DNA from: Sphingomonadales bacterium
GTDB lineage: Bacteria > Pseudomonadota > Alphaproteobacteria > Sphingomonadales > Sphingomonadaceae
Direction of reading: 5' to 3'
Assembly (NCBI GenBank): GCA_013298745.1
Contig: JAAFIT010000002.1
Coordinates: 1-27,169 of the forward strand
DNA length: 27,169 nt
The notes beneath the pieces were generated by a model. That model worked only from the letters and a program-made list of their open reading frames with translations, was not told where the DNA came from and ran no database searches. Below are positions 1 to 7,835 of the stretch, piece after piece (the stretch's first letter is position 1; each line of letters opens with the position of its first letter). A program made the position numbers and the translations under genes.

Positions 1-438
1 TTGGTAAAGATCGACTTCGATGCCTACATGTCATCGATCGAGCACTTGCAAAAGACGTTTACGCGCAGTGCCGATTGGCCGCACAACGGCATATCCGATA
101 CTGAAGCCATGCGGGATATGGAAACCGAGCAGGCTCGCTTCCGCAAGCGCGAGTCTTTTGCTTATTCCGTACTCACCAAGGATGGACGCCGCGAGCGCGG
201 TTGTGTGTATGTCTCTCCCAGTCCTGTTGCAGGGTACGACGCCGTGGTCAGGCTGTGGGTTACCAAGACCGAATATGACGCGGGCTTCGATGCCGAACTG
301 TTCGAGTGGGTCACCAACTGGATGCAAAGGGATTGGCCGTTCGCGAAAATTGCCTATCCCGGACGCTCCATTCCGTGGGAAAAGTGGGACTCCTTCGTTG
401 CAGCCAGCAAGGCACCCGACGCGGCAATGCAACAGTAG
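1..438 (+). CDS. GNAT-like acetyltransferase-fold protein, probably 5'-truncated
   Basis: The reading frame is open from the first base and ends at TAG 436-438. The TTG at base 1 could be a start, but the gene may well begin outside the window, so treat it as partial. The 145 visible residues have the pattern of small GNAT-like proteins: an acidic/aromatic start (DFDAYMSSIEHLQ), a DWP motif, a strand REXFAYSVLTKDG followed by GCVYVSPSP, and a C-terminal part with VRLWVTKTEYDAGFDAELFEWV. The VYV...VRLWVT region corresponds to the central sheet of GNAT folds. The acceptor substrate cannot be inferred. It has no obvious functional link to downstream genes, from which it is separated by about 350 bp. 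The assignment rests on remembered family patterns rather than a search. Confidence 0.6.
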   Translation: MVKIDFDAYMSSIEHLQKTFTRSADWPHNGISDTEAMRDMETEQARFRKRESFAYSVLTKDGRRERGCVYVSPSPVAGYDAVVRLWVTKTEYDAGFDAELFEWVTNWMQRDWPFAKIAYPGRSIPWEKWDSFVAASKAPDAAMQQ

Positions 439-787
439 CAGCAATGTCGAATTGATAGGCCGGGGAGGGCCCCTCGACGTTTACGTCAATGCAAGCCTGA
501 TCGGGCGTCTTGTCGTCGAGTGAAGCGTGCGGTCAATGGTCTAGACGGCACAGAAGTTGCTCTGACACGGGGTCACCACGACGCAATCACGCTCGTAGTG
601 CGACTGGAGTTTCCAGCGCCCAAAAAAAACCCGATCGCGGAAGGTCCAAACCAGTGGTATAGATTGTCGCAACATCACGCTATGGGCGCAGAAACCGGCA
701 ACTTCGGCAGGTTATACGTCGAATACCCCATAACGCTGCTGCGGGTTTCGGATAGTCTGTGGTCAGGTTCGGCATGGCAGGGATGAG
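439..787. other. Intergenic region with no confident gene; contains a short HipA-like relic
   Basis: This 349-bp stretch lies between the GNAT-like gene and the first desaturase. An 88-codon frame at 520-786 has no recognisable family pattern and an unconvincing start, so it is not called. At 470-523 the plus frame reads PLDVYVNASLIGRLVVE followed by a stop, which resembles the first strand and turn of HipA N-terminal domains (typically LDVYLNGRLVG). No start or continuation is present, so if real it is a gene relic. A run of eight A residues occurs at about 623-630. No clear promoter or terminator was recognised. Confidence 0.4.
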
Positions 788-1777
788 ATGGAAGGGGTTC
801 GCGTCGGCAAGAGGGTGATCGGGGCGCAGTCGCCCGTCACCATCGGCTGGGAAAATATTCCCAAGGTCGAAGGCGGTCCGGTGAAGCAGTTCGTCTTCAC
901 CTGGTTTCAGCCGACGATGCTCCTCGCGTTGATCCTCTTCTGGTATTACGCGCCCAATTCCATTGCCAAGGCCTCGACAGCGATCTGGATCGGCGTCGGC
1001 TTCAAGGTGCTGTTGCTGGGGCTGGAATGGGTCAATCCGCGCTACGAAAGCTGGCGGTTGACCTGGAAGGAACTGGTCACCGATCTGTTCTATGTCGGGC
1101 TCGGCTTCACGCTGCTGCGGCTTGTCGACAAGTTCATCGGCGACGATGTGATGATCGAAGCCGTGCAGCATGCCTTCCATTGGGAAAAGCTGCTGTGGTT
1201 CGGCTCGCTGCCACTGCTGCTACAGGCATTCATCATTTCGTTCATTTTCGATTTCGGCCAATATTGGATGCACCGCGGCATGCACAATTGGTACCCGCTG
1301 TGGCTGACGCATTCGGTGCATCACTACATCACCCAGCTGAACATCAACAAAGGCGCCGTGGGCAATCCCGTCGAGTTGTTCCTGATCGGACTGGGCATCG
1401 GCGGCTTTTTCGATTTCCTGCCGCGCGCCGCGCTGCTTGCCGGCACTCTTGGCCTGGCGATCAGCACCTATCAGCACATCAATGTCCGCTTCAACACACC
1501 AAGCTGGTGGCGGTATCTGTTCAACACCACCGAGCATCACAGCCTGCACCATTCGCAGGATTATGAAGCGACGCGCAGCAATTATGCCGGCACCTATATC
1601 TTCATCGATCGCATCTTCGGCACCTGCGTCGATGGTGAGGCCGAACTGCTCGGCATGGAAGGCGGCCGCCGGATGTCGATCCGCGAGCAGATGACCTATC
1701 CGTTCACCGAGGGCTGGAAGGCGCTGAAGGCTCGCTTTGGCGGCCGTGCAGTAAATGGCCCGGTACCGGCCGAGTGA
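788..1777 (+). CDS. Sterol desaturase / fatty acid hydroxylase family membrane di-iron enzyme (copy 1)
   Basis: This is an integral membrane protein of the fatty acid hydroxylase superfamily, which uses a histidine-bound di-iron centre and O2 to hydroxylate or desaturate lipids. The histidine boxes are visible in order: HRGMH (HX3H), HSVHH (HX2HH) and EHHSLHH (HX2HH), plus an isolated H in YQHINVRFNTP. Several hydrophobic segments lie in the first half. The substrate is unknown; hopanoid, sterol, carotenoid or acyl lipids are all possible. ATG 788 follows GGGATGAG. However, a GTG at 881 (frame-consistent, after AAGGCGG) aligns much better with the start of the paralogue at 20548 (VKQ versus MKQ), so the first 31 residues may not be translated. 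The 3' end overlaps the next gene by four bases, suggesting co-translation. A clear paralogue lies about 19 kb downstream. Confidence 0.87.
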   Translation: MEGVRVGKRVIGAQSPVTIGWENIPKVEGGPVKQFVFTWFQPTMLLALILFWYYAPNSIAKASTAIWIGVGFKVLLLGLEWVNPRYESWRLTWKELVTDLFYVGLGFTLLRLVDKFIGDDVMIEAVQHAFHWEKLLWFGSLPLLLQAFIISFIFDFGQYWMHRGMHNWYPLWLTHSVHHYITQLNINKGAVGNPVELFLIGLGIGGFFDFLPRAALLAGTLGLAISTYQHINVRFNTPSWWRYLFNTTEHHSLHHSQDYEATRSNYAGTYIFIDRIFGTCVDGEAELLGMEGGRRMSIREQMTYPFTEGWKALKARFGGRAVNGPVPAE

Positions 1778-2466
1778 ACAGGCCGACCGCCGCCCCCGCA
1801 ATCGTCGTCGAAGATTCCGCCAAAGCCGCGCAGGGGTATCGGCGCGCTATCGACTTGATCTGGCATGTGCACGGCAGCCTCGAATTGCCGTCGGGACAGT
1901 CGGCCGATGCGGCTTTTGCACGGCTCGACCCTTTGTTTCACGAGCCGGGAACCAGCTACGAGCGCAATGGCGACACGCTGACCTTCCGCAAGAAGGATCC
2001 TGTGGCGCAGGACAAGCTGTCGGTGTTCGACCGCGGTGTTCTGGCGATTGCGCGGGGTGACGCCGGGCCGGTGCTATCATACCGCATGCGCAGCCCGACC
2101 TTGCTGTTCTGCTTTCTGCTGCCGCTGTTTTTTCTCGGCATCGCCCAACTGACCATCGAAGTCGGCAGGCGCCAGAAGCCGCCGGTCGAAAAGGCCGAAA
2201 AGGCCGACAAGCTCGCCGAGATGCCGCTGCACCCGATCGACAAGTTTCTCGGGGCGCCGGAACCGGAGAAGAAGAAAACCGTCGGCACCGACAAGGCGAG
2301 CAAGGCCAAGGCTGCCGAGGAGAAGGCCGAGAAGGAAAGGAAAAAGTTTTCGCCGACGCCAGCCTATGTTTTTGCAGGCATTTTCGCATTTCTCTATCTC
2401 GTCGGGCGGTTCCTTGAAGACTGGCTGTTGAAAAGGTTGCTCCGCAAACGCCTGATGCCGGAATGA
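1774..2466 (+). CDS. Hypothetical two-TM membrane protein with lysine/glutamate-rich linker
   Basis: I do not recognise this 230-residue protein. It starts at GTG 1774 inside the GTGA overlap with the upstream desaturase, so the two are probably co-translated. Residues 1-105 form a soluble domain with a short aromatic motif (AIDLIWHVHG) and a strand-rich middle (SYERNGDTLTFRKKDP). A hydrophobic segment at about 107-127 is followed by a highly charged Lys/Ala/Glu linker at about 131-192 that is probably helical. A second hydrophobic segment lies at about 196-213, with a basic tail (KRLLRKRL). Both termini may therefore face the cytoplasm with the linker in the periplasm, or the reverse. Overlap with the desaturase suggests a helper or regulator of that enzyme, but this is inference from position only. 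Confidence 0.75.
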   Translation: MNRPTAAPAIVVEDSAKAAQGYRRAIDLIWHVHGSLELPSGQSADAAFARLDPLFHEPGTSYERNGDTLTFRKKDPVAQDKLSVFDRGVLAIARGDAGPVLSYRMRSPTLLFCFLLPLFFLGIAQLTIEVGRRQKPPVEKAEKADKLAEMPLHPIDKFLGAPEPEKKKTVGTDKASKAKAAEEKAEKERKKFSPTPAYVFAGIFAFLYLVGRFLEDWLLKRLLRKRLMPE

Positions 2467-2568
2467 CCCCGGCGCTCGAACGCGCCAGCGCCGGCTCCGC
2501 GCGACGGCGAACCTGCCCGCCACGCCACCGTTGTTGACTCGGCCTCCGCAGCCGCCAATCGTCAACAC

Positions 2569-4299
2569 ATGACGGGCAAATCCGATGTTGTTGCAACGCT
2601 GTCATCCGCGCCGCCGCTGGCCGGCGTGCGGTCGAGCAGCTTTGCCGCCATGCTGGCGGTGATCACCGGCATAAATGCCGTGTCGCTTTACGTTATTTTC
2701 CGCGCCTTGGCCGCAATCGCACCTGCAGACCGCGCCGTTATTGCAACGACATTATGGACGGTTTTCGGCGTTCTGGTGGTGGCTTCGATGGCAGGGGCCT
2801 GGTGGCTGATGCGATTGCGCAACCGCTGGCGCATAGCCGAGGCGGCGGCGGCGGACCGCGCCACACGGTTGACGGCCGAGATCGCAACGCATCGGAATAC
2901 CGACGCCGCCCTGCAAGGCGCCCGAGCCGCGGCTGAGGCGGCCAACCTCGCCAAGAGCCGCTATCTCGTCGGCGTCAGCCACGAGATCCGCTCGCCGCTC
3001 AACGCAATTTATGGCTATGCGCAACTGCTCGAACGCGGCGCCGGCATTGCGCCGGAGGAGGCAGGTGGCGTCATTCGGCGATCATCGGAACACCTTACCA
3101 ACATCGTCGATGGCCTGCTCGATATCTCGCGCATCGAAAGTGGCGTCCTCAAGCTCAATCGCGATATCGTGCCGTTGCCGGCCTTCCTCGAATCGCTCGT
3201 CGAAATGTTCCGCGTGCAGGCCGAGAACAAGGGGCTGCAATTCCACTATCACCCGGCGGCAAACCTGCCGGCCTTCGTGCGCACCGACGAAAAGCGCCTG
3301 CGCCAGATCCTCATCAACCTGTTGTCGAACGCGATCAAATACACGCCCACGGGGGAGGCGAGCCTGACGGTTCGCTATCGCGGCCTCATCGCCGAATTCG
3401 ATGTGGCCGATACCGGCATCGGCATTCCCGCCACCGAGATCGAGCGGATTTTCGAGCCGTTCGAGCGCGGCAGCGCCGACATTGCGCGTGCCCAGCCCGG
3501 CACCGGCCTCGGCCTCGCCATCACCCGGGTGCTGGCGCAGGTGATGGGCGGCGATGTTGCGGTCGTCAGCACGCCGGGTGTTGGCAGCGTGTTCAAACTG
3601 CGACTGATGCTCGCCGAACCCGGCGATGCCGTAGCGGCGACGGCGCGGCAGCGGGTGATCAGCGGCTATGGCGGCCGGCGCCGCACGATTTTGCTGATCG
3701 ACGATGATCCGGCGCAGCTGGCGGTGCTGCAAGGCCTGCTGCGGCCGCTTGGGTTCAGCGTTTATGCGGCGTCGAACGGACCAGAGGGCATCGATTTGGC
3801 GTTGCGTTGTACACCTGATCTGGTGCTGCTCGACATCCAGATGCCGGGCCTGTCGGGGTGGGACGTTGCGATGCGGCTCAGGGCGGTTGCGGCAGACGGC
3901 GACGGCGCGCCGGTGAAGATCCTGCTTGTCTCCGCCAATGCCCATGAATTTGCGGCCGGGGGTGATGGCGGCGCCGCGCACGATGGCTTTGTCACCAAGC
4001 CGGTCGAGCTTGAAGCACTGCTCGATGCCATCGCCGGCCAGCTCTGCCTTGATTGGTTGTCCGATGCGGCAACACCCGCCGATGCCGTTCTTTCAGCCGC
4101 CGATCTGGCACCGGCGGCGGCGCGCATCGCCGAACTGCGCCGGCTGGGGCAGGCCGGGCATATCCGCGGGCTCGAAGCTGCCTTGAATGCTCTTGCCGAG
4201 GAACTGCCGGCCAGCCGCCCGCTTGTCGATCAATTGCGCAGCCATGTGCGCGCCTTTGATCTCGGGGGCTTCCTGCGGCACCTGGACGCCCATGGCTAG
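2569..4299 (+). CDS. Hybrid sensor histidine kinase with C-terminal receiver domain
   Basis: The protein has 576 residues. Two TM segments at about 25-48 and 60-82 enclose only a very short periplasmic loop, so the signal is probably sensed in the membrane or cytoplasm. A helical linker follows. The phosphoacceptor is His138 in the HisKA H-box (VSHEIRSPLNAIYGY). The HATPase_c domain shows the N-box (NLLSNAIKYTP, about 250-260), the G1 box (DTGIGIP, about 281-287), the F-box (IFEPFERG) and the G2 box (GTGLGLAI, about 311-318). A receiver domain at about 372-490 has the acidic pair IDDDP, phosphoacceptor Asp422 (LLDIQMPG) and the conserved Lys in FVTKP. The C-terminal ~75 residues are helical and may be a degenerate Hpt-like segment. 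The stop lies inside the next gene (8-base overlap), so kinase and regulator are an operon. Sensed ligand unknown. Confidence 0.92.
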   Translation: MTGKSDVVATLSSAPPLAGVRSSSFAAMLAVITGINAVSLYVIFRALAAIAPADRAVIATTLWTVFGVLVVASMAGAWWLMRLRNRWRIAEAAAADRATRLTAEIATHRNTDAALQGARAAAEAANLAKSRYLVGVSHEIRSPLNAIYGYAQLLERGAGIAPEEAGGVIRRSSEHLTNIVDGLLDISRIESGVLKLNRDIVPLPAFLESLVEMFRVQAENKGLQFHYHPAANLPAFVRTDEKRLRQILINLLSNAIKYTPTGEASLTVRYRGLIAEFDVADTGIGIPATEIERIFEPFERGSADIARAQPGTGLGLAITRVLAQVMGGDVAVVSTPGVGSVFKLRLMLAEPGDAVAATARQRVISGYGGRRRTILLIDDDPAQLAVLQGLLRPLGFSVYAASNGPEGIDLALRCTPDLVLLDIQMPGLSGWDVAMRLRAVAADGDGAPVKILLVSANAHEFAAGGDGGAAHDGFVTKPVELEALLDAIAGQLCLDWLSDAATPADAVLSAADLAPAAARIAELRRLGQAGHIRGLEAALNALAEELPASRPLVDQLRSHVRAFDLGGFLRHLDAHG

Positions 4300-5191
4300 C
4301 CTTCCCAACGATGCACCGACGATCCTGGTTGTCGATGACACGCTTGAATCGCTGCAGTTTGTTGCCGCGGCGCTGGAGGCGGCAGGGATGACGGTTCTGG
4401 TCGCCGGTAATGGCGCGGCAGCGTTGCAATCGCTGACGCTGGTGTTGCCCGATCTGGTACTGTTGGATGCCGTGATGCCGGTCATGGATGGTTTTGAAAC
4501 GACACGGCGCATCAAGGCCGATCCGGCGTTGGCGGCGATTCCGGTGATTTTCATGACCGGGCTGACCGAAACCGAACATGTCGTGCGCGGCCTTGAAGCC
4601 GGCGGGGTCGATTATCTGCGCAAGCCGATTGTCGTTGACGAACTGCTGGCGCGGATCCGTGTCCATCTCGGCAATGCCCGCACCGCCCGGAACAGCCAGG
4701 CCGCGCTCGATCATGCGGGGCGGCCGCTGTTTGCGGTCGATGCTTCGGGAGCGGTACTCTGGTCGACGCCGCGCGCGCAGGCAATCCTTGGCCGGCATTT
4801 CCCCAAAGCTGCCTTGCTGGCACCGCTGGTCACCAGCCTGATCGGCCTTGCCGACAGCGGTGATCGCGGCGTTCACAGCCACATGGTCATCGGTGGTCGA
4901 GTCGAGCTGATCGTTCTTGCCCGCAGCAGGCCCGGCGAATGGCTGCTCCGCATTGCCGAGATCGCCGATGGCGCCGAGGAACGCCTGCTGGCGCACCACC
5001 ACAGCCTCACCGATCGCGAAGCCGAGGTGCTGCTGTGGATCAGTCGCGGCAAGGCCAATCGCGAGATCAGTGAAATCCTGGGTATCTCGCCGCGCACGGT
5101 GAACAAGCATCTCGAACAGGTGTTCGAAAAAATGGGCGTCGAAAATCGCGCCTCGGCGGCCGCAGCGGCTGTGAAGACGCTGAACCCGTAA
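4292..5191 (+). CDS. Response regulator, REC plus LuxR-type HTH output
   Basis: The start chosen is ATG 4292 (MASLPNDAPTILVVDD), which puts the receiver domain right at the N-terminus and overlaps the kinase stop by eight bases; no good Shine-Dalgarno is present, consistent with translational coupling. The receiver domain covers about 9-125: acidic pair VVDD, phosphoacceptor Asp59 (LLDAVMP), Thr in FMTG and Lys in LRKPI. A middle region at about 145-225 has no obvious family. The C-terminal LuxR/GerE HTH at about 228-290 begins LTDREAEVLLWISRGKANRE and ends TVNKHLEQVFEKMGVENR. The product (299 residues) is probably a DNA-binding activator phosphorylated by the adjacent hybrid kinase. The TonB-dependent receptor gene 155 bp downstream on the same strand is a plausible target, but this is not shown by the sequence. 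Confidence 0.92.
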   Translation: MASLPNDAPTILVVDDTLESLQFVAAALEAAGMTVLVAGNGAAALQSLTLVLPDLVLLDAVMPVMDGFETTRRIKADPALAAIPVIFMTGLTETEHVVRGLEAGGVDYLRKPIVVDELLARIRVHLGNARTARNSQAALDHAGRPLFAVDASGAVLWSTPRAQAILGRHFPKAALLAPLVTSLIGLADSGDRGVHSHMVIGGRVELIVLARSRPGEWLLRIAEIADGAEERLLAHHHSLTDREAEVLLWISRGKANREISEILGISPRTVNKHLEQVFEKMGVENRASAAAAAVKTLNP

Positions 5192-5243
5192 CACGCGCAC
5201 GGACCCGACCTACGTCAAACGCCCCATTGGCCGGCTTGCGGCG

Positions 5244-5263
5244 GCCTCATAGCCTTTTGAGGC
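5244..5263. other. Short inverted repeat between response regulator and TonB receptor
   Basis: GCCTCA at 5244-5249 and TGAGGC at 5258-5263 form six-base arms with an 8-base loop, 52 bp after the response regulator stop and 83 bp before the receptor start. No T-run follows, so it is a weak terminator or a possible regulator-binding site. Confidence 0.25.
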
Positions 5264-5317
5264 GGTAAGACGGCGTTGACGCGGCGACTGCAAGCCATGG
5301 GGAAGAATAGGAGATTC

Positions 5318-5335
5318 ATGCAGTCGAGGCGTTGA
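5318..5335 (+). other. Possible five-codon leader ORF (MQSRR)
   Basis: ATG 5318 has a strong Shine-Dalgarno (AGGAG at about 5309-5313) and reads MQSRR then TGA at 5333-5335. The stop lies beside the ribosome binding site (GAAGGGG) of the receptor gene at 5347. It could couple translation or act as a leader peptide, or simply be a chance frame. No terminator/antiterminator pair was seen. Confidence 0.25.
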
Positions 5336-5346
5336 AGGGGAATAGA

Positions 5347-7782
5347 ATGAGTGTGCGGGTGAAATGCGCGTTGCTTTCCGCGAGCATGTTGACGACGACA
5401 ATATTGAGTGTGACGCCCGCATCGGCACAGATTCAAATGGTGGCAGCCGATGCCGACGCCGGCGAGGAAACCATCATCGTCACCGCGACGCGACGTTCGG
5501 CCTCGCTCGCAGACGTGCCGATCAACATTTCGGCAATCGGCGCCGAACAATTGCAGGACCAGCGTCTCAACGACATCCGCGATCTTGGCGCTTTCACGCC
5601 CGGCGTGACCATCACTGATACCGGGCCGCGCGGTGCCGGCACCATCGTGATGCGTGGCCTTTCGGCCGATGATACCAGCACCTTTGCCGACAATGGCAAC
5701 AACGCCATCGGCACCTATCTCGGCGAAGTGCCGCTGTATCTCGATTTCAAGCTGATCGATTTGCAGCGCGTCGAAGTGCTGCTCGGGCCGCAAGGCACGC
5801 TGTATGGGCTCGGCACCCTCGCCGGTGCCATTCGCTATATCCCCGAGCGCCCCGACGCGACGCAGACGACCGGCTATGTCCATGGTCGGCTTTATGATGT
5901 GAAGGAAGGCAGCGGCCTCGGCTTTGTCGGCGATGCGGCGCTCAACCTGCCGATCATCAAGGATGTTCTCGCCTTCCGCACCGCCACCGGCTATTTTTCG
6001 GATCCTGGCTTCATCGATTATCCGTTTACGGTGAAGACGATCGGCGTGTCGCTGCCACAGCCCGGACCGCCGTCGAACCCGCTCGGCACCCAGGCGCAGC
6101 AGGATGCCAATCTGGTTCGCCAGGAAGACGTCAACTATGAACGCACTTTCACGACGCGCAACCAGCTCGGACTGACAGTCGACAATCTTAAGGCCTACCT
6201 CAGCTACGTTTATCAGGAAACCAAGACGAGCGGCCGCCAGGCCAATGGTGGCGGTGTCCTTGGTGAAGATCGTTACGAGGGCCCATGGCGGGTGCTCGAG
6301 CCAGCGACCCGGCGCTCGCACCTCGTCAGCTTGGAAGTCGAGGCGCAACTCGGCGATTTCGCCCAGCTGGTGTCGGCGACGGCGCGGACCTGGACACGCA
6401 ACCGCAGCTCGGTCGATGTTACCGATCTGCTGCTCGATCTCGATTATGGCTATGAAGGATTCCCGGCCTTCACCGGTTTCACCCGGCAAAGTGCCGATTC
6501 CGATCAGTTCAACCAAGAACTTCGACTGGTTTCGACGCATAGCGGGCCGATCAGCTGGGTGCTCGGCGGCTTCTACAATGAATTCAAGACGGCGACGTCG
6601 TATCGCGAGTACATCCCCGGCTTTTCCGCGTCGCCCACGGGCATCGATTTCGACGTCATCCCCAATGATGATGACAATGAATATGCCTCGTTCGGACGCA
6701 GCACCACCAAGGAAATGGCAGTCTTTGGCGAAGCCAGTTTCCAGGTCACACCCGCCTGGCAGGTGACCGGCGGGCTGCGCTATTATGATTACAAGCTCAC
6801 CCGCATCGGCGGATCGACGCTGCCGTTCGTCGACGGACCCGTTGCCAGTGACGATGACATTCCGTCGAGCACGGGCGAGGCCAAATCGAACGGCGTCGTC
6901 TGGAAGGCCAACACCTCGTACAAGTTCGGCAGCGATGCGCTGGTGTATGCGACCTATTCGACCGGCTATCGCATCGGCGGCGCCAACACCGGCGCTGCCC
7001 CTTGCGTGCTGCCGCTCAATACCAATGTGCAGAATATCTGTGCACTGCCCAACGAACTGTTCTTTGGCCCGGACAAAACGAAGAACCTCGAATTCGGCGT
7101 GCGCGCCGCGTTTTTCGACAAGAAGCTGAGCACCAACTTGTCGGTGTTCCAGGTCGATTGGGACGGCATCCAGCTGGGTGGCACCACCCTCAATGGCGGC
7201 ATCGGCATCACCGTAAACGGCGGCAAGGCACGCAACCGCGGTTTTGATTTTTCGTTCAACGGCCAGATCACCGATCGCTTCTCGGTGCGCGGCAATTACT
7301 CCTATCTCGATGCCAAGCTGACGCAGGACGTTCCGGAACTGCTGCAGATCCGCAACAGCCTCAATCCGAAGAACCGTCCCAAGTTCAGCGAAGTCGATGT
7401 CTTTGCCGGCGATCGCCTGCCCGGCTCGGCGCGGCATTCGGGGGCGCTGTCGGCCACCTATGCGCTGCCGGTGGGGGATAATGAGACGATCTTCAACTGG
7501 ACGGCGACCTATACCGGCGACATCCTGACCCGCGTCGGCCAACGCGCCTTTGGCGAGAAACTGCCGGGATATCTGCTCAACCGCGCTTCGGTGACCTATC
7601 GGACCCCGGTCTATGAAGTGTCAGTGTTCGCCAACAACATCTTCAACAAATATGCGGTGACGGGTGTTTCCAATGATCTCAGCCGCTTCGGCTTCGTCAA
7701 CGATGGCGTCATCTCGCGGTTCTACGCGCGCAGCGTGCTGACGCCGCGGGTTGTCGGGGTCGAGGGCCGCTATCGCTTCTGA
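5347..7782 (+). CDS. TonB-dependent outer-membrane receptor 1
   Basis: This is an outer-membrane active transporter of 811 residues. ATG 5347 is preceded by GAAGGGG; a TTG at 5332 is in frame but lies inside that site. A signal peptide (basic start, hydrophobic core, cleavage near ASA-Q at 27/28) leads to a TonB-box-like segment EETIIVTATRR at about 40-50. The plug domain follows, including GPQGTLYGLGTLAGAIRYIPERP-like signatures at roughly 150-180, then a long beta-barrel. It ends in RYRF, the usual C-terminal aromatic for BAM recognition. The substrate cannot be read from sequence. Upstream on the same strand is a two-component system; downstream and convergent is a TPR-sulfotransferase, a family often found next to TonB receptors in sphingomonads. 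A role in importing the substrate of the nearby ABC operon is possible but unproven. Confidence 0.95.
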   Translation: MSVRVKCALLSASMLTTTILSVTPASAQIQMVAADADAGEETIIVTATRRSASLADVPINISAIGAEQLQDQRLNDIRDLGAFTPGVTITDTGPRGAGTIVMRGLSADDTSTFADNGNNAIGTYLGEVPLYLDFKLIDLQRVEVLLGPQGTLYGLGTLAGAIRYIPERPDATQTTGYVHGRLYDVKEGSGLGFVGDAALNLPIIKDVLAFRTATGYFSDPGFIDYPFTVKTIGVSLPQPGPPSNPLGTQAQQDANLVRQEDVNYERTFTTRNQLGLTVDNLKAYLSYVYQETKTSGRQANGGGVLGEDRYEGPWRVLEPATRRSHLVSLEVEAQLGDFAQLVSATARTWTRNRSSVDVTDLLLDLDYGYEGFPAFTGFTRQSADSDQFNQELRLVSTHSGPISWVLGGFYNEFKTATSYREYIPGFSASPTGIDFDVIPNDDDNEYASFGRSTTKEMAVFGEASFQVTPAWQVTGGLRYYDYKLTRIGGSTLPFVDGPVASDDDIPSSTGEAKSNGVVWKANTSYKFGSDALVYATYSTGYRIGGANTGAAPCVLPLNTNVQNICALPNELFFGPDKTKNLEFGVRAAFFDKKLSTNLSVFQVDWDGIQLGGTTLNGGIGITVNGGKARNRGFDFSFNGQITDRFSVRGNYSYLDAKLTQDVPELLQIRNSLNPKNRPKFSEVDVFAGDRLPGSARHSGALSATYALPVGDNETIFNWTATYTGDILTRVGQRAFGEKLPGYLLNRASVTYRTPVYEVSVFANNIFNKYAVTGVSNDLSRFGFVNDGVISRFYARSVLTPRVVGVEGRYRF

Positions 7783-7801
7783 TGTCGCATCCCACGCAAG
7801 A

Positions 7802-7835
7802 CATCGCCATCAATCAGGCTTGATCGACGGCGATG
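7802..7835 (-). terminator. Stem-loop spanning the sulfotransferase stop codon
   Basis: Read on the minus strand, bases 7835 to 7802 can form a 15-bp stem (arms begin CATCGCC and end GGCGATG) with a 4-base loop; two pairs are G-U wobbles that exist only in minus-strand RNA and become A-C mismatches on the plus strand. It covers the sulfotransferase TGA (7814-7816). The T-run that follows is weak (TCTTG), so it may be an imperfect terminator or an mRNA-stabilising hairpin between convergent genes. Confidence 0.45.

Noticed and set aside
520..786. 88-codon open frame after the GNAT-like gene
   Set aside because: No recognisable family, weak start context and composition unlike the neighbouring genes.
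5215..7542. 775-codon open frame opposite TonB receptor 1
   Set aside because: Same reason: antisense shadow of a well-supported receptor gene.
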